Shown piece after piece: positions 39,908-41,777 of a stretch of DNA of 41,777 nt (positions are counted from its first letter, which is position 1; every line of letters begins with the position of its first letter). The position numbers and the translations under genes were made by a program. Origin of the DNA: a virus; the IMG/VR virus record IMGVR_UViG_3300028115_000044, positions 1 to 41,777 of that record. One strand, written 5' to 3'. The notes under the pieces are model-generated. The model saw nothing but the letters and a program-made list of their open reading frames with translations, made no database searches and was not told where the DNA came from.

Positions 39908-41777
39908 ATGTCAGAATTTGAATCAAAAAATCAGAAGGTTCCAAATAAAAAACTTAGAGCCGGTGATTATCCAACTAGAAAAATTAAAACATCAAGTTAT
40001 ATTCCAGCAGTTTTTGAAACAGAACAAAATAAAAAATGGCTAGATTCAACTTTGGATCAACTAGTCAGCAAAGCTGCATTAGAAGATATTGATGGTTATA
40101 TAGGTGACAAATCTGGTAAATCAAGATTAAAAGATGATGTATATGTAACTGAAAGATTTCATAAAAATAATAGACAGGAAAAACAACTAGAACCTGCGAT
40201 CGTCAATAAAGACTTAAACGGAAATATTCAAGATAGATTAAGTGTTGATGATATTGCTAATAGTGTTGCTTTAAATTTTGATACATACGCATATAGCCCT
40301 GCCTATAACAGCCAGGCTTATGTAATGTCGCCACCAATTGATTTTGATAAATTTGTTAATCATAACTCATATTATTGGATGTATGATATGCCTATATATA
40401 CATCTAATAACTTAGGTGAATATGTGTTAAAAGGCGATGGTAATAAATTATCATATTCTTTTAGCGATAATAGACCAATAACAGGAGTTGGTTTAAACGG
40501 CGTAACACAAACAAATGGCGTAGACTACAATTTTAGCTCTGGTGGTACAGTAATTACATTTCTTGTTGCTCCTGGTGTAAACGATACTATTAAATTATTT
40601 GGCAATCAAGTATCATATGGATCATCAAATATTGTTGACGTTATTAATAATGCTGAATATCCTACATACATATTTTCTGATGATGATAATCAATTTGAAT
40701 TACAAAATGGTATTATTATTCGATTTGGCGATGGTTATCCTGCAGAAATATCTAAAAGTGTTTATATTGTAACTGGCGTTGGTACTACTATAACGCTTAG
40801 ATTATATAATAAATTTGAAACCTCAAGTCAAAGAAATATACCATGGTGGGTAGATTATAGCACATATAAAAAAGTGGTTTCAGATTTTTGGGACTTTACA
40901 TCAATAGTATGTTGGGATTATAAACTGCACGGTGTGCCTGACAGTCGACCATTATCGTGGGGTATTCCAGCAAGCCCAAGCTCAATTATTGCAGAGTATA
41001 ATAAAAGAAGATCAGCGCCTGCATGGATTTCAGGAACTAGTTATGTTACAGGTGATTATGTAATATATAATGGAATTGTATATTCTTGTTTAACACCAAA
41101 CTCTGATGCAACATTCACTATTGCTAACTGGACAGTCCTTGGTGAAAACAGTGCTATGTGCCGTTGGTATAATGGCAGCCTTCATAAAACATCGTATCTA
41201 ACTGATGGTCAGATAATTAGAATTGGCAGTGAATGGCCTAGTTTAGGACCTGCCGATCCTTATCAAGTTTATTATGTGGAAGTAGATCAGAATACAGGAC
41301 TGGTTTCATTTACAACTATTATTGGAGCAAGAGTAAAAGAAAATATTTCTAACATTACACAAGCAAATCCAGCAGTAGTAACAACAGTATCACCACACGG
41401 ATTAAACTCTGGCGACTTTATAAGATTTGATAATGTCGGTGGAATGGCTGTTTTAAACGGTAATAAAAAATATTATGTGAAGGTAACTGGTGTAGATACT
41501 TTTGAATTGTATGATGATTTAATACTAGCCACAACTGTAGATACAACATCCGAACCAGCATACACTGGTGGCGGTTATGTATATAATGTACCTGATGGAA
41601 ATGAAATTGAACAGTTTATTGCAAACGGACTTACACAGACGCAACTTGATATAGCAAATACTGTCATTGGTGAATGGGATACAGAAGTTTGGGATAGAAG
41701 ATTTCTTGCTGAAGATACAAAAGATTACCATGTAATCAGTACTAATGATCCAATTGCGACACAGTGGAGTAGAGGAA
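39908..41777 (+). CDS. gp7: Baseplate wedge protein gp7 (partial, runs off right edge)
   Basis: Open from an ATG at 39908 to the window end, 623 codons without a stop. The position right after gp6 and the segment FDKFVNHNSYYWMYDMPIYT (about 145-170) match gp7 of marine T4-like phages; T4 gp7 has 1032 residues. Two inserted modules are visible. Residues about 371-413 (PAWISGTSYVTGDYVIYNGI VYSCLTPN) are a carbohydrate-binding module of the chitin-binding 5/12 type, with W373 and the aromatic pattern intact. Residues about 478-540 (ITQANPAVVTTVSPHGLNSG ... LNGNKKYYVKVTGVDTFELY) are the same FCCH-like domain as in gp6. Confidence 0.82.
   Translation, partial: MSEFESKNQKVPNKKLRAGDYPTRKIKTSSYIPAVFETEQNKKWLDSTLDQLVSKAALEDIDGYIGDKSGKSRLKDDVYVTERFHKNNRQEKQLEPAIVNKDLNGNIQDRLSVDDIANSVALNFDTYAYSPAYNSQAYVMSPPIDFDKFVNHNSYYWMYDMPIYTSNNLGEYVLKGDGNKLSYSFSDNRPITGVGLNGVTQTNGVDYNFSSGGTVITFLVAPGVNDTIKLFGNQVSYGSSNIVDVINNAEYPTYIFSDDDNQFELQNGIIIRFGDGYPAEISKSVYIVTGVGTTITLRLYNKFETSSQRNIPWWVDYSTYKKVVSDFWDFTSIVCWDYKLHGVPDSRPLSWGIPASPSSIIAEYNKRRSAPAWISGTSYVTGDYVIYNGIVYSCLTPNSDATFTIANWTVLGENSAMCRWYNGSLHKTSYLTDGQIIRIGSEWPSLGPADPYQVYYVEVDQNTGLVSFTTIIGARVKENISNITQANPAVVTTVSPHGLNSGDFIRFDNVGGMAVLNGNKKYYVKVTGVDTFELYDDLILATTVDTTSEPAYTGGGYVYNVPDGNEIEQFIANGLTQTQLDIANTVIGEWDTEVWDRRFLAEDTKDYHVISTNDPIATQWSRG

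Overview
The window is a 41.8 kb piece of a T4-like myovirus genome (class Caudoviricetes). It is AT-rich and most resembles the marine T4-like phages of cyanobacteria and Pelagibacter. The evidence is a T4-type morphogenesis set in recognisable order (portal gp20, an acidic core protein, protease gp21, scaffold gp22, capsid gp23; baseplate gp26, gp48/54-like, gp53, hub, gp5, gp25, gp6, gp7), the gp55-gp47-gp46 regulatory/recombination cluster, and many TAAATA-type late promoters. The host cannot be read from the sequence. No tRNA, CRISPR array, IS element or integrase was seen.

Layout. (1) Positions 1-12511, minus strand: the adhesion region. It holds a truncated tail fibre with an S74-type C-terminal chaperone, a 1709-residue repeat-built fibre protein, a 425-residue virion protein, a 1096-residue PKD-domain virion protein and a small fibre-like protein. 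(2) 12564-18318, minus: the head cassette gp23, gp22, gp21, gp67-like core protein, a small protein and gp20, with two strong hairpin terminators. (3) 18348-23181, minus: two overlapping paralogous tape-measure-like proteins. (4) 23256-24304, plus: gp26 followed in the -1 frame by a start-less open frame, with a slippery sequence and hairpin at the junction. (5) 24291-25240: a small minus-strand gene and about 370 bp of structured, gene-free sequence. (6) 25241-29474, minus: a consensus sigma70 promoter driving gp55 (late sigma factor), gp47 and gp46 (recombination nuclease), then a small protein and a GIY-YIG protein. (7) 29571-41777, plus: a late operon of a HIGH-type nucleotidyltransferase, a tube-initiator-like protein, gp53, a hub protein, gp5 spike, a lysozyme-like protein, an HNH nuclease, gp25, gp6 and the start of gp7.

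How it fits together. Host RNA polymerase would read the perfect TTGACA-17-TATAAT promoter to make gp55 plus the gp46/47 recombination nuclease. gp55 would then direct transcription from the TAAATA promoters ahead of the head, tail, fibre and baseplate transcription units. gp21 would process the prohead; a plausible gp21 site (L-T-E) lies near the gp23 N-terminus.

The two most notable candidates are a probable programmed -1 ribosomal frameshift fusing gp26 to the following frame, and a nucleotidyltransferase whose first nine residues look like a T4 internal-protein capsid-targeting/cleavage sequence, which would make it a packaged and injected enzyme. Both are inferences from sequence and are labelled as such.
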